In this document: piece by piece, positions 11,581-23,700 of the stretch
How positions within the stretch are numbered: the first letter of the stretch is position 1
How the letters are laid out: the number at the start of each line of letters is the position of its first letter
From: Biomphalaria glabrata
Lineage: Eukaryota > Mollusca > Gastropoda > Planorbidae
Assembly (NCBI RefSeq): GCF_947242115.1
Contig: NC_074726.1
Location: forward strand, 1,672,951-1,736,950
Direction: 5' to 3'
DNA: 64,000 nt
Translations under genes and position numbers: made by a program
The notes under the pieces: model-generated
Told to the model about the DNA's origin: nothing
The model's database searches: none
The model's input: only the letters and a program-made list of their open reading frames with translations

Positions 11581-11964
11581 GACTGGAACAAATGTTTGGT
11601 AGACAAACACAAAAGTTAAAACATGAATGTCAACAGAACCTAGAGTAATGTGACCAGATGTCGCAACAGTCCCGCTTTGGACCGTTTTTTTTTTTACGCT
11701 TCTCGTGAAATGTACAGGCGGGACGGCAAATGTCCCGACTTTCTTCAAAAAGTTGAGCAATGTCACGCTTTTATTTCAGAATCCTAGTTAATGACGTAGA
11801 GATTGTTGAAAACACTATTGCTTGGAAACGTTTGAAAACAGCCTTTATTTGTGTACGCCCCACAATGGGAACGTGTCCTGCTTTCACTCCTCCAATATCT
11901 GGTCACCTTACCGAAAGACTTCCCCCCCCAACCCCGCTTTTCTCAACTACACAAGCTACTAGAC

Positions 11965-12149
11965 CAGCGGTTCTCAACCTTTTAGGCTCGGCGACCCCTT
12001 TTTGCGACCCCCCCCCCCTTTTACGCACACACACACAGCAATAGAAGAATGGACAAAAACAATTCATTTTTTCGATGGTCTTAGGCGACCCCTGGCAAAT
12101 CGTAAATCGACCCCCAAAGGGGTCGCGACCCACAGGTTGAGAACCCCTG
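11965..12149. mobile_element. hAT-type miniature element with perfect 8-bp target duplication
   Basis: Termini CAGCGGTTCTCAACCTT and AGGTTGAGAACCCCTG are inverted repeats of the hAT/Charlie kind. The 8-bp duplication TACTAGAC lies at 11957-11964 and 12150-12157, identical on both sides. The interior is C-rich with GGGGTCGCGACC and has no coding capacity. Confidence 0.92.
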
Positions 12150-12157
12150 TACTAGAC

Positions 12158-13203
12158 GGATACTAAGGACTATTCAAACATTTAATTTGACACTTCGACT
12201 CAATACAATGTCCAGGCTAGTCAACTCGACTGCAAAGTCATTGCAAACCCCCCCCCCCTCCACACACACACAATCATTAAAACACTTGTGCTTTAAAAAA
12301 TCGAATCGATAAATCAATGACGCCACTCCTCATAGATCTCTGTGTTCTCGGAAGCAGTAATTCTAAACCGCTATTTAACATGTGCTGAGCTGTGCTCTCT
12401 AGTCCATTGAAGTTACAATATTCAGTCATAAACTTTGCCGACAGTTGGATCATAGCACGCTACATAATGTTACGTATTTTCTATAGGTGTGAAATCCGGT
12501 AACTAGACTGTTTAGTGACCTGTTTTGTTTTGTTTATAAACGTTATGTAAAAATATAACTATGAAGCTATTTATCTTTGCCTTTTTTAAAATTATGTCCC
12601 ATAATAATAATTCTATGCAATATGGACATTTTATTATTGTCCTTTATTTTAATACTGTTCTATTATTTCTACTATTGAGAATAAATTACTTCATAAACTT
12701 CACTGTTGGAGTAGGGTGCGAGAAAATGACTGTATTTATTATTCGTTTGCTTTTCTTTCTAGTAATTCTGCAAGTAGACTTAAGACTACATGTATATACT
12801 CTCACTGGCCTGGTGCACTTGACTTCCAAAGTACTATTGTTAACATATAATATTTACAATAGATTTTTACTTAATTATTAAATTTTCACTACCTTTACTA
12901 TTTTAACTGTGAATAGACCTTGTTTTTAATAATAAAATTTAACTCTTGTGGTATGAAGGGAGAGTAACCCCTGAGGGATTACGAGCACGACATGGCCTAA
13001 AGTGTGCCGATGTGCCGAAAAATCAAACTCAAACTCATCTCTGTAAAAGCTGGCATTTATAAATTCAGGATTTAAATAAATATATTTTTACTTTCACTTC
13101 TTTTTTAGTCTGTTGAACAGTTGGGGCACCACACATGATCTGTTGACCGTTTCTATGTTCTCTGCTCTGTATTGAACACTTATTTAACACATTTTATTGA
13201 ACA
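12158..13203. other. Intergenic stretch with no recognised feature
   Basis: AT-rich. It contains a 106-codon plus-strand ORF at 12561-12881, hydrophobic and of biased composition, that I do not regard as a gene (no start context, splice context or family signal). A CACACA/poly-C tract lies at 12248-12270. Confidence 0.5.
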
Positions 13204-13211
13204 CTTTAAAC

Positions 13212-14337
13212 CAGTGATTCCCAAAGTGGTCTATATAGACCCCCAGGGGTCTACGAAGACTTCCAAGGGGTCTACGAAAGTGAAAAAGTAAATTGGGGGT
13301 CTATGAGATGTCCATGGGGGTCTATGACTTTAATTTTCACACCCCATTAATGTAACTATTTCAAACACTTATAAATGATTTGTACCTTAGTTATAAATTA
13401 ATATTATGTTTTGGGAAAGTAAAATAGTTGTATTTAATTACAATACTAATCTAAATAGTTAATTTTGTTTACATGTAATTAATATATAACAAAAACAAAT
13501 CTTGATTTTAAAGCGTTGATTATTTATTTCTTTGTTAAATAAGCGGTTGCCTTTTTATAGCCATATGAAATCAATTAAACTGGAGCATTATTTGAGACGA
13601 TGCCACCCTGATAAAAAGATAAAAGTGAGAAAAAAATGTCAGAATAGATCCACAAAATCTTTCTTCAACATTATATAGCAAAGATGGTGGTTTGTGAGCG
13701 TCTTACAAGATCTCTATACATATAGCCAAATACGAAAAACACTATAGATAAAACATTGAAGTAGTTTTAAAAACTGTTTTACACAAACCTTCATCTGATG
13801 TTATGAAACGAATTTCTTTGAGTAACACTACAGTTCAAGGGCACATCGGTGGGATGAGCATTAAAGCTGCAAACTACCTAATGGTCTTCAGCTCCATATT
13901 TTTCCCCAGGGCTGACCCACGAAGCCTTTCACATGTTTGGGTGTATAGCTGCAAAGCAGCAGAGGTTTGAATTCTATTTTCCTTCGGCTAGGTGGGCTGT
14001 AAGCCAAGGCTAATGAGTTCCTCCTGCCCGAAGCTTACTGGTTTAGGCGCCAGTAACTCACCTTTGCCTCTTCTCCTGTTAGTGAAAACAGCTCCGCAGG
14101 ACCAATATTTGAGCCAAATGTGAAAGGTCAAGAAATACACGAGAAACTGCTCTTTGCGAAAACGTGTACAATAATACATGAGGCAAATTAATTAATTTAT
14201 ACACTGCTGTTAGAAATTAGTTTTAAAAAATTAGTTTATGAATGTGTAAAAATGCAATATAAGTTAAGCAGGGGGTCTACCGAAAATCAGAAAACATGGC
14301 AAGGGGTCTACGAGACAAAAAAGTTTGGGAACCACTG
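13212..14337 (+). mobile_element. hAT element, degraded transposase, perfect 8-bp target duplication
   Basis: Termini CAGTGATTCCCAAAGTGG and GTTTGGGAACCACTG. The duplication CTTTAAAC lies at 13204-13211 and 14338-14345. The plus strand keeps scraps of a FAM200/ZBED5-type hAT transposase: KLEHYLRRCHPDKK (BED-finger-like) near 13580 and KRISLSNTTVQGHIGGM near 13805. It is broken by many stops and internally deleted compared with an autonomous element. A relative lies at 46385-48646. Confidence 0.88.
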
Positions 14338-14397
14338 CTTTAAACACACTAGATAGAAATCTAAGTCTATAAGAACTACGTAAGGGCCTACTAGTAT

Positions 14398-14870
14398 TTG
14401 GGTTTTTTTTAATATTCTTTATGCGTTTTCAAAAGTCCACTAGGTCTAAATTTGTTTTTTTTATTGGTATATTTTTTTTTTATGTTTGCGTTTTTTATCT
14501 AACATTTGTAATGTTGTTGTTCTTATTGTTGTTATTTGTACTTTGACATTTTTTTTAAATATTAAATTATTTTGCTTTTTTTAATTTTTTTTTAAATCTT
14601 TATTTCCATTGTTATTAATTTGTATTTGTCGTTATTTTTTATTCGTATTTTTTTTTACTAATGTATTACTATATATGATTCTGGTTTTGAATTCACTGTT
14701 GTTGTTTTTTTTTGTTGTTGTTGTTTTGGTTCGGGGGGGGGGGGTATAGTTGTTTTTTTTTTTTTTTTGTCATTTGTTTGTTAATTTTAAATTTGAAACT
14801 TCTTGTGAATTCTTTTTGAAATAACATTAATTTTTTCTTATGCTTTTTCTATTCCAAATGTCAAAGATAT
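14398..14870. other. T-rich low-complexity stretch upstream of the small ORF
   Basis: Long T runs, TTGTTGTTGTTG triplets and a G10 run at 14733-14743. No coding or repeat-family signal. It could include the promoter side of the 15016 gene, but no core promoter element stands out. Confidence 0.5.
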
Positions 14871-15015
14871 GACAACAAGACTAACTTTCTTCAAGATGAA
14901 TAACGAACATCACTAATTCCAACAAACGTTCTGGCCCCTATCCACTCTGACTTCTCTGCCAGACTAAACACACATTAATTGTTGATCATAGACGTATTTG
15001 ATCTATAAGTAGACC

Positions 15016-15393
15016 ATGTCCGCAGCAAGGTTGGATTACTTGTGCAAAGTGGACAAAGAGTTGAAAGAAGCTGAGAGATTAGAAAATGTCAACCCCGTCC
15101 AGTACAAGCATGAACTGAGGCGTCTGCTGAGTAGTGTTGAGCGTTACAAGAAGAGCATGGACAGAACTGACCAGGAAACAGATGGCGCCAGGAACAGAGC
15201 CATGTACCAAGCGGTCATGCTCAAGGCCTCGGCACTGTCCCTTAACATACAGAATACACTTAGCGATCTGCAAGAAAAGTCCGACAACTCAGCTGACATT
15301 GTCAACTGGTTCCTAGACTTTGCTCGGGGTCATGTGTATATAGTGGCTGCTATAACTGTGTGTCTTATCATTTGTCTATTAATACTTTCTTGA
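15016..15393 (+). CDS. Small tail-anchored protein, single exon, unrecognised
   Basis: 125 codons from ATG at 15016 (context GACCATGT) to TGA at 15391. The first 100 residues are highly charged and predicted helical (for example DYLCKVDKELKEAERLENV and ERYKKSMDRTDQETDGARN), suggesting a coiled-coil or helical bundle. Residues about 107-124 form a hydrophobic span (VYIVAAITVCLIICLLIL) with only one residue after it. That layout is typical of tail-anchored membrane proteins of the ER, mitochondria or peroxisomes. There is no N-terminal signal peptide. I do not recognise the family. The balanced composition, stop-free frame and nearby AATAAA favour a real gene. It may be a single-exon gene or a retrocopy. 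Confidence 0.65.
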   Translation: MSAARLDYLCKVDKELKEAERLENVNPVQYKHELRRLLSSVERYKKSMDRTDQETDGARNRAMYQAVMLKASALSLNIQNTLSDLQEKSDNSADIVNWFLDFARGHVYIVAAITVCLIICLLILS

Positions 15394-15543
15394 AATTATG
15401 TGTGTACTGTATCTGATGTTTTACAGTAAGGATGACCTTGGTCTAAAAAGAAACATTTAAAATTACTGTAAACTATTTATGACATGTTTTAATGCTGCCG
15501 AAGAGAGATTTTTTAAAAAAAAAGATGTTCTTGTCTGTTATTC

Positions 15544-15549
15544 AATAAA
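15544..15549 (+). promoter_or_regulatory. Polyadenylation signal AATAAA
   Basis: It lies about 150 bp after the stop of the 15016-15393 ORF, in TTCAATAAAACATATG. Position and sequence fit a 3' end signal for that gene. Confidence 0.5.
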
Positions 15550-15869
15550 ACATATGTATGAATCATATAAAACATTCTACTCTTCATGCTTCGGTGTTTT
15601 GATTTGGAAGGTTATGTTTTGCCCATTTGAAAGACATTAGGAACTAATTGTGTACTAGATCCTCAGAAGTGAAAGCGTCATAAAACAGTCTCAATCGTTA
15701 ATAAACGTTCACCTTGCTAGTCGACCGGGTTTAACGTTAACCTAGCACCCTCCAGTTGAGTGGTTCTCAAACTATGGTACGCACACCCCCGCTAGACGAC
15801 CGAAAGGGGGGTTCGAAAAAAAAAGGAAAATAAATACAATAAATGACCATGCCAAACAAACTGGACAGT

Positions 15870-16235
15870 ATTAACTTCCTCTTCCTCCCCAACACCGCAA
15901 AGAGCTATCAAAAATCTTTCAACTATTAGAAAAGGACATGCACCTCTGTTTAATTACCATCTTAACAAAATAAAACTCATACACCTACCTTTTTGTAGAC
16001 ATATTACCCATTCTTATGAAAAATGTAAATCATATCCTTTTTTATGCCGCTTCCTAATTCCCCTTAGGGACACCCTACTCCCACTCAAGCCCAACATAAC
16101 CAACACCCTGTAAGGCAGTGTTGTACAACTGAAGAGAACAGCACATTATTTTTTTCTTGGCAGTCTGCAAAAGAGCTGACAGCTCAGCAGCAAAAAAAGC
16201 TGCCTAGAAGATAATGAAGAAGTATACAATGAAAA
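15870..16235 (+). mobile_element. LINE 3' fragment, RNase H-type C-terminal tail
   Basis: Plus-strand reading: NLSTIRKGHAPLFNYHLNKI, then CRHITHSYEKCKSYPFLCR-like degraded zinc tail, then an end matching 3040-3312 (AACACCCTGTAAGGCAGT). The LxTGHAPL motif precedes the CCHC tail in I/Jockey-type LINEs. Frames are broken. Confidence 0.65.
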
Positions 16236-16384
16236 AAACATTATTTCGCTAAAAGTCAGTTTAAGCAATCGGATAAATTGAATAATAATCAACTTGCCCC
16301 TTAATAATGTTTAACATGTCTATAACGCACTATTCTAAGACGACTTACACCAAAGATTTGATGTCATTCTTCATTTGAATATTC

Positions 16385-16890
16385 CCGACTAGGCCAAAAA
16401 AATAGAATATGCATCCTCTGCTTGGGACCCCTCAACTCAAGAAAACATTAAGAAACTAGAACAGACACAAAATAGAGCAGTGAGATTCATAACAAACGAA
16501 TATTCACATGTGACTAGAGTAAAGCCTTTAGTAAAATCACTAAATTTAGAAAGCCTTCAGGAGAGAAGACTCAAAAGTAAAGTAGCAATCATACATAAAA
16601 CACAGAGCCATAATCTTCAAATACAAAACCAAAATCTAATAAAATACTCAGAAAGACACAAATATAAAGGCTAATTCCTCATCCCATATGCTAGGACAAA
16701 TTTGTACAAATGTTCCTTCTTCCCTAGTGCTATTAGAGCATGGAATGGGTTGCCTGAGCTAGCCAGGAAAACCAGTGACTTGGCAAAATTTAAGTCATTG
16801 GTTAATATGCATGTCTGAATGCATGACGCGTAGGACGTAATCATCTTCTTTTGTCTAGTAACGACTGTATTATATAAGATAAGATAAGAA
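16385..16890 (+). mobile_element. LINE 3' fragment (family B), best copy
   Basis: Plus-strand frame reads EYASSAWDPSTQENIKKLEQ, then TQNRAVRFITNEYSHVT, then SLNLESLQERRLKSKVAIIH, and after a break SAIRAWNGLPELARKTSDLA. This is the C-terminal region after the RT domain in CR1/Jockey-group LINEs. It ends in TATATAAGATAAGATAAG. 5'-truncated. Relatives at 9441-9838 and 46655-46770. Confidence 0.85.
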
Positions 16891-16984
16891 GAATAGAAAA
16901 ACTCCATATTTTTTTGTATTCATTTCACTTTTATACTGTAGAGGGACATTTGGCTGGGCAAGGAACATATCCATTATGTGCAAC

Positions 16985-17240
16985 GACCTATGCCAAAGGT
17001 GAGCATTGACTTATTACTCTTAATAACAGACATTTTTCTGGGTGGAAAGACATGCTGCAATTTGATTCCCATTTCTGTAATTCACCTATTTCTCTTTGTA
17101 AAATTTCTGTATCGTGTGTTGCTTTTATTGTTCTATATATTATGCGATCGTCAGCGAATAATCTGACTTTTGTCCCTGAACTAATGCAATTAGGTAAATC
17201 GTTTATGTAAATTAAAAATATTCGCGGCCAAATTAAGTCT
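16985..17240 (-). mobile_element. LINE reverse-transcriptase fragment
   Basis: Minus-strand frame: FLIYINDLPNCISSGTKVRL, FADDRIIYRTIKATHDTEIL, then ELQKWESNCSMSFHPEKC. This is the RT palm with the FADD box (second Asp followed by Arg). It may belong to family B, but its orientation is opposite to the fragment at 16385-16890. Confidence 0.8.
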
Positions 17241-17758
17241 AATATGAAAGCTAGAACAACATGGGTGTCAACTCGTGCAGTTTATTTTCCGTACACGGTA
17301 CGCGAAGACGGTGTAAGCCTTATAAGCAAGCGTCCTTCGTCACTGTATTACAATGTATTTTGTAATCACGGACATAAACTATATAGGTAAGTGTGTATAA
17401 CATATTTAGAAGAAAATTGCGAAAGTAAGAATACGATATTTAAAAAAAGCGAAAGTAAGAATACGGTGCACAGACCTATATAGTATGCATTTAAAGGTTC
17501 TCCTTTTTATTATTATTTATTACTAGGGATAACAATATTTTTCAAATAAAAATAACAAAAAAATAATATTTAGATCTATATTGTATCAGATATTAATAGA
17601 TCTAGAATATTAGATGATTTTCTTCATGGTATTATTTTAACGGTTAACATTTAAATCTAGACTCTATATGTCGAAAAAAAAAGTGCGGAAGTAAAATATA
17701 ATGCTAAATTAAAAAGGCGAATCTAAAGTCTCCACAATTTAAAACGCAATATTGAATA
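17241..17758. other. Upstream region of the TRF gene
   Basis: AT-rich with no recognised repeat. It presumably contains the promoter and 5' UTR of the gene starting at 17759. No clear TATA or initiator can be singled out. A direct repeat of AAAAGCGAAAGTAAGAATAC type occurs near 17412-17462. Confidence 0.4.
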
Positions 17759-20700
17759 ATGGATCAGTTCCGATACCTGGATCAGTGGTATTTTGATTAT
17801 TGTGTACATATTTCTATTCAGAACGCTAAAGAAAAAAATTGGAGAAAGATAAATGAAATCGAAAGTAAATGCATGGGTAAGAATTGCTTTATGAACAATA
17901 AATAACTGCTTAGGTTTGCTTCATTTAAATGTAGAAGACCCCCCCCCCCTGCCCTAGACTAGACTAGACTTAGGCTAGCTACTAAGCTAGTACACTAGTA
18001 CTAGACTCTAGTAGGTCTAGGTTAGGCTAGCCTAGACTAGGCTAGACTTAGTCGACTTAGACTTCTATTCTAACTTCTAAGACTAGATTCTAGAGATCTA
18101 CTCTCGACTCTATCTAATCTAGTCTAGTCTCTATCTAGATCTAGTATCATCTAGAATCTAGACTAATCTAGGTCTAAGCTAGAGTCTAGTAAACTCTAGT
18201 AACTAAGTCTAAGTTAAGTAACATTCATAAATCTAGTCTAGTAACAACATAATTTTTAATTTATAATAGATCTAGATCTATATAAAGTATATAGAATCTA
18301 TATAGATTATATTTGATTATATATATATATATTATTATTAATTATTATATATAAATATATATATATAAATATATCTAAATTCTAGGTCTACTATTTAGTA
18401 GTCTTTAAGACTAATGACTAAGACTAAGTTTATAAATCTACATTTAGTATACGTATACATTAGTATACAATAAATAGAAAACGGCATGAAGCAGGGCTGT
18501 GTACTTGCCCCTACTCTAATCTCTATTCGCTATCTTCTTTGGCGTAATGCTGGGTCGTCGTCTGCGTTTGTCATCGGCAGCAGATTTTCTTTTGGTCTCA
18601 AATGTGTATTCTGCAGCCTTTGCTTTTGTGAGTGACCTCCAACTGTCTCATTCTCAAGCTGCATGCATTCAGGTGATCTCTTCTATGTCAGCAAAGCCTA
18701 AGGCAAGTTGGCACCTAAGCTGATCCGGCAGTTATGCTGGGCAGGGCACATATTCTGTTTGAGGAATGAGCATGTATGGGAAAGGCAGTCTTGTTTTAGT
18801 AAGCTAAAAGGTGGTTGACGTAACAGAGGTGCCCCACAGAAACGCTTTAAATGAGTTATAAATATATATACATATAGATAGATCAGCCAGATCTAGGTCT
18901 AATTTTATATTTTATAAGCTAAAAATAAGATTAATGGAGTTGTTGAACTTGAAGTCAACTTTTTTGAGTCATAAAATTAGTTGGAAGTATTGTTGATAGG
19001 CTAAGTTAGTAAGTATTCTTGAACTTTGTGACTATAGTAAGTGTATGTACACATTATATACATAAATTTAAGTTCAAGGGTCATGCTTGATATTTTTTAA
19101 ATGGACACCCCAGAGACAGTCATTAATAGTCAACCTACACAGCCAGAGAAAGTGGGCGATACAAACATGCAACAGGAACAGACTATTACTACCAATCCAC
19201 CGCCAGTAATAACTAGATATGGCAGGCAAGTTCTGCCACCAATACGTTACCCTGAAGCTGATAATTAGATATTATATAATATATATGTGTATATCTTTTT
19301 ATTATTGTGTAATTTTGATATAATAAATGTCTCTACTTGTAAACCTAAACTCTTGTTTTTTTTTTACTACACATTTTATAATATTATCAATTGAACATTC
19401 TTTTGTGTTTAACATGTATTCAGTTTACTAATTTATGTTTATAGTGAGACAGAAATCATTTGTATTATCGATTTTAATGTCTGAAAGCTTTCAAAGTGGG
19501 AGATGTGATAGTAATTAAGTAAGTGTATATATATGTGTTTTGAGTGGCTAGTAGTGCATTGTGTGTGCCTGTGTATGAAATGACCAGTTGACCTTCATTG
19601 TACATGGTTGAGTGAACAGCAAAGAAAGTGTGTAAGTCAGAACTGTGGGTAAAAGTGGGTATGATTCACAACAAGATGCTGGAGTAAAAGAGATGATTAG
19701 AAGACTAATAAAATCAAGGTTTTAATTGAGACTTGTTTTAGTGTGTCTATTACAAACTTGGCTTGTCTTGGCTACCTATGAAAGGGGCTTAAGGTTCGAC
19801 ACCCGACTCGAGCAGTGTTGTGTTTACTGAGCGCTTAAACGGAATTCCCATATAACCTTTTAACCCCCCCCCCCCCCCCCCCCCCCCCCATTGGTTCACA
19901 AATGAGATTGGACCAAAGCGCTCTGAACATGCTATAAGCATGAAAGTAGCACTATATAAACGTTTTGATTTATTTAATGAGATCTGGTCACTTCAGTCTT
20001 TACAAGTGTAGATTTAATTGGAAACTGGTGGTTTTGACAATTTTTGATATATTTATGTTTATATATTATATATTAAAATGTTTTTTCTGCATATCCAAAA
20101 TGGTCAGCTTTTTACCAGGTCTGTATTTGACATCACAACACCCTAAATGTGTAGCCTACTAGATGTATATATTGTATAATATATATATCTGAGCAGGTTG
20201 TTAGCAATAGTCTGACTCTCAGCCTATTTATGTTTTAGCTGGCCTGTCACGTCACACACACTGCTGCCTGTACCCTGATTGCTAATTCAGTTTGTAAATA
20301 TTAATTAATAAATTTTAAAGCAAAGTTCTATACTACATAATATTTGTTTTCCATTCTTTCTTTCTGATAACTTGTTTAACTTTGTATTTATTGCAGGTAT
20401 CCTGTCTGGCTTTCTAGAAATCAGTGAGCTAAACAAACTGAAAGCTCAGTTTCTCATCATTATAGTTTTCCTAAAAAAGATTTCATGCTTAGAACAGTGT
20501 GATAACGAGGACAATGATACTACAGAAGATGATATCAGCATTTTTGATATGTTGAACCAGTTAATTAGTTCTCTGGAGGATCTTTGTAAACATAAAGAAC
20601 AGGGTGACAGTTTCAAGATTTGTCTGGCTAAAACTCTCCAATACGTAAGTTAAAAAAAAAAAAACATAATCTTCCTTCTTGGGATTTGTGGCATAAAAAC

Positions 20701-23700
20701 CACTATGCTTCTGTTGCAATTGAATTGGTCAGTCAATACATTTCAAGCTTCATGTTTAGTTTTAGGGTGTCTACTTTGTACAAAGCTTTTATGTCAACTC
20801 TGTCTGTCTGTCTGGTTAAAAGTGTGAACATGTTATTTCTTTCACACCCATTCTCTGATCAAGTTTAAACTTTACACATTTATTCATTGACATAGACAAA
20901 ACATGAATCAATAAAAAAAAAAGTTTACCAATTTGTCAATTAATTACAGTTATTTTGTTTGATACCAAGAAGAGAAACTATATGGCTAAATTTGCTGGGT
21001 TTAGTCCCTTTAATAATTGTTTACCCTTTTTCTCCCCCATGCATTCTCCGACAAAGGTGATACTTCAAACATTTTTTATTGTACCTAACAAAACATGAAT
21101 CATAATGTAAAGAACTTTCTTGAGGTTTACTTTTATACTCGTGTAGGGGTATACTTCAATCAGTGGAATGTAAGCTTAATCGTTTTATAGCAGTGTAGTA
21201 TAACAACATAGATGCTACAAGAAACACTGAGTTTTAATATGTCATAGTCTTTATTTACAATGTGCAATATAAATTGTTCTCAATAGTTAGTGTTTATAGG
21301 TTTAAACTACACCAAAACATATTTAGCTATGTATACAATCTAGATCTTAAGTAATTAGCCAATGAAAGTTAAGACATTGCCCTAATACAATTATGACAAT
21401 ACACATGAGATTCACCCCCCCCCCCCCCCCCAAACTGCACCAAAACATATTTAGCTAGTTAACATACAATCTAGATCTTAAGTAATTAGCCAATGAAAGT
21501 TAAAACATTGCCCTAATACAATTATGACAATACACATGAGATTCACCCCCCCCCCCCAAACTGCACCAAAACATATTTAGCTAGTTAACATACAATCTAG
21601 ATCTTAAGTAATTAGCCAATGAAAGTTAAGACATTGCCCTTATACAATTATGACAATACACATGAGATTCACCCCCTCAAACTGCACCAAAACATATTTA
21701 GCTAGTTAAGATACAATCTAGATCTTAAGTAATTAGCCAATGAAAGCTAAGACATTACCCTTTATCTAATACAATTATGACAATACACATGAGATACACC
21801 CCCCTCAAAACCACAGTTCTGACCACAAGTAATTTACTAAACCTTATTTAATATCAAACAAAATAATAAATTACCAATAATTAAACAACTAATTGTGTGT
21901 TTTTATGCTTCAAGAGCAGGGGTGTGTAAGATTTGAGATTTTTAAAACAATCAAAATTAAAAATATAAACTGATGAGGCAATACACATGACCCATTGACC
22001 AATTTTTTCTATTCCTCTCTCTTTTGCCTCTCTCTCACATGCCCGTCTTCTATCTTGTCTTCTCGTCACTGTCTCTTCATGGTACTGTTAACAGAAGGAA
22101 AGGTTTTGCTAGCTCTGGGGATCTTGGGATATGGTTATAAAGTTTTATTTTGTGTTGTTTTATGGTGCCATAGCCATTGTGATCCTTTTCCAAACCTCCT
22201 AATTTGTTTGTAATAAAGTCATTGTGGGTGATACTTTGGATCCTGCTGTAGCATTTCTCTCATTATTTTGTTTCTGATGTAGCGACTACAGACATGCAGA
22301 ACTCATTCTTCCCTACTGACTGCAGAGGAACGGGAATCCATAGAAGCAGAAAGTTTAAAGACACTAAATACTATGAAAATTGGAAAACCAAAAAAAAAGG
22401 TATTTTTTAAATGATTAAAATTGTATTGAAAGTTCTTAGTTTTTATTTAGACTTTTAAAGGGTATTTGTGGAGATTCCAGTGGTAACAACTAGTTCCACA
22501 AGGTCGTTAACGCCGGAAGTGGTAATGCTACCCACCCAGGAGCTATACCCAAACATGGGAGAGGCTTCGGGAGTCAACCCTGAGGAAAAGTCAGGATGTG
22601 GCTACCCTAAGGCAGTTTGTGGCACACTGACCTACAGCCTGGCAGAGCCTGTGAGGCTACTGATTCCTAGCTGTATCGGATATTTGTTATTTGGGCGACA
22701 TCGTTCCGACCATAAACAACGCCCAGGCTTTCATCTCGCTTTAGTTCGAGATGAACCATGCTCGCTCTACAACTGAAAGAGGCCAACATGTGGTGATATC
22801 CATGCTGAAGATATTGTAGCTAAGGATTCCTTCTTTAAGCTGAAGTACTGTTCCAAAGTTTCTTAAATCTACTCTGTCATAACAAGATGTCAGGGACTTA
22901 ATAAAACTGATAGACAGTCATCATCATCAAACTTTGAGTGAGGCCTTGAGAGGCTCAAATCCCCTCTTGCAAAAGCCCTGGACAGAAACCCTGCTGTCTT
23001 GCGTAGTGCATAAATGTCGCCATACAGTTCGAGAATTTTTGGTTTCCCAGACCTGTCGAGGCAGAGATCAGCAAGTCTGGGGCAGTCAAACAGAATATGA
23101 GGCATGGTTTCCTCTTCTTCCCCGCAGCTGGGGCACCATGAATCGAAATTTGGCCATAGCCGTGAGAAATATGAGCCAACAGGACAATGGCCTATCCTGC
23201 ACTGTGCTATAATAGCTTGCTCAGGCCTGGACAGCCTCCACCACGGGGAAGTGCGGTCAGGGCGCCTCATGCGCTCCAAGACTCCATGGGCTTTTTGGGA
23301 ATTGTCCCAGCACTCAAACCACTTTTCCATTTCTGTTTTTTTGAATTATAGCCAGAGCAGGATGAAAACTTACAGCCTGTTCAGTTGGTGGAATTTGCCC
23401 TCCCTGGTGAGCCAAGCAGTCTGCAATGGTCAGACAGTGACACCCCCTGGCCTCAAGCTCATAAGCTATTTAAAAAGAAGACAACCTCCATTTACTTTTT
23501 TTCTTTTTATTAAAGAAGACTTTTCCATTTCATTTTTGTGTTCAATATTGCTAAGCATTAGTCATAACAAATTATCTTGTTATAAAAGTAGATACATGCA
23601 TTTTCTTATTTGCTTGTACACATGTATACATGGCTGAGATGAATGTAACAATATGTCTCATTATTAGAAATACGTTTTAGTTTTTTATTGTTCTTTCCAT

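Noticed and set aside
12561-12881. 106-codon hydrophobic plus-strand ORF
   Set aside because: Composition is what AT-rich DNA gives; no start context, splice sites, polyA signal or family resemblance.
16385-17240. A single LINE with a 5' inversion (twin priming)
   Set aside because: The inverted RT fragment lies on the 3' side of the plus-strand fragment, the wrong side for twin priming, so two insertions are more likely.
22468-22776. 102-codon ORF in TRF intron 3
   Set aside because: It lies in a repeat family whose other copies are not open.
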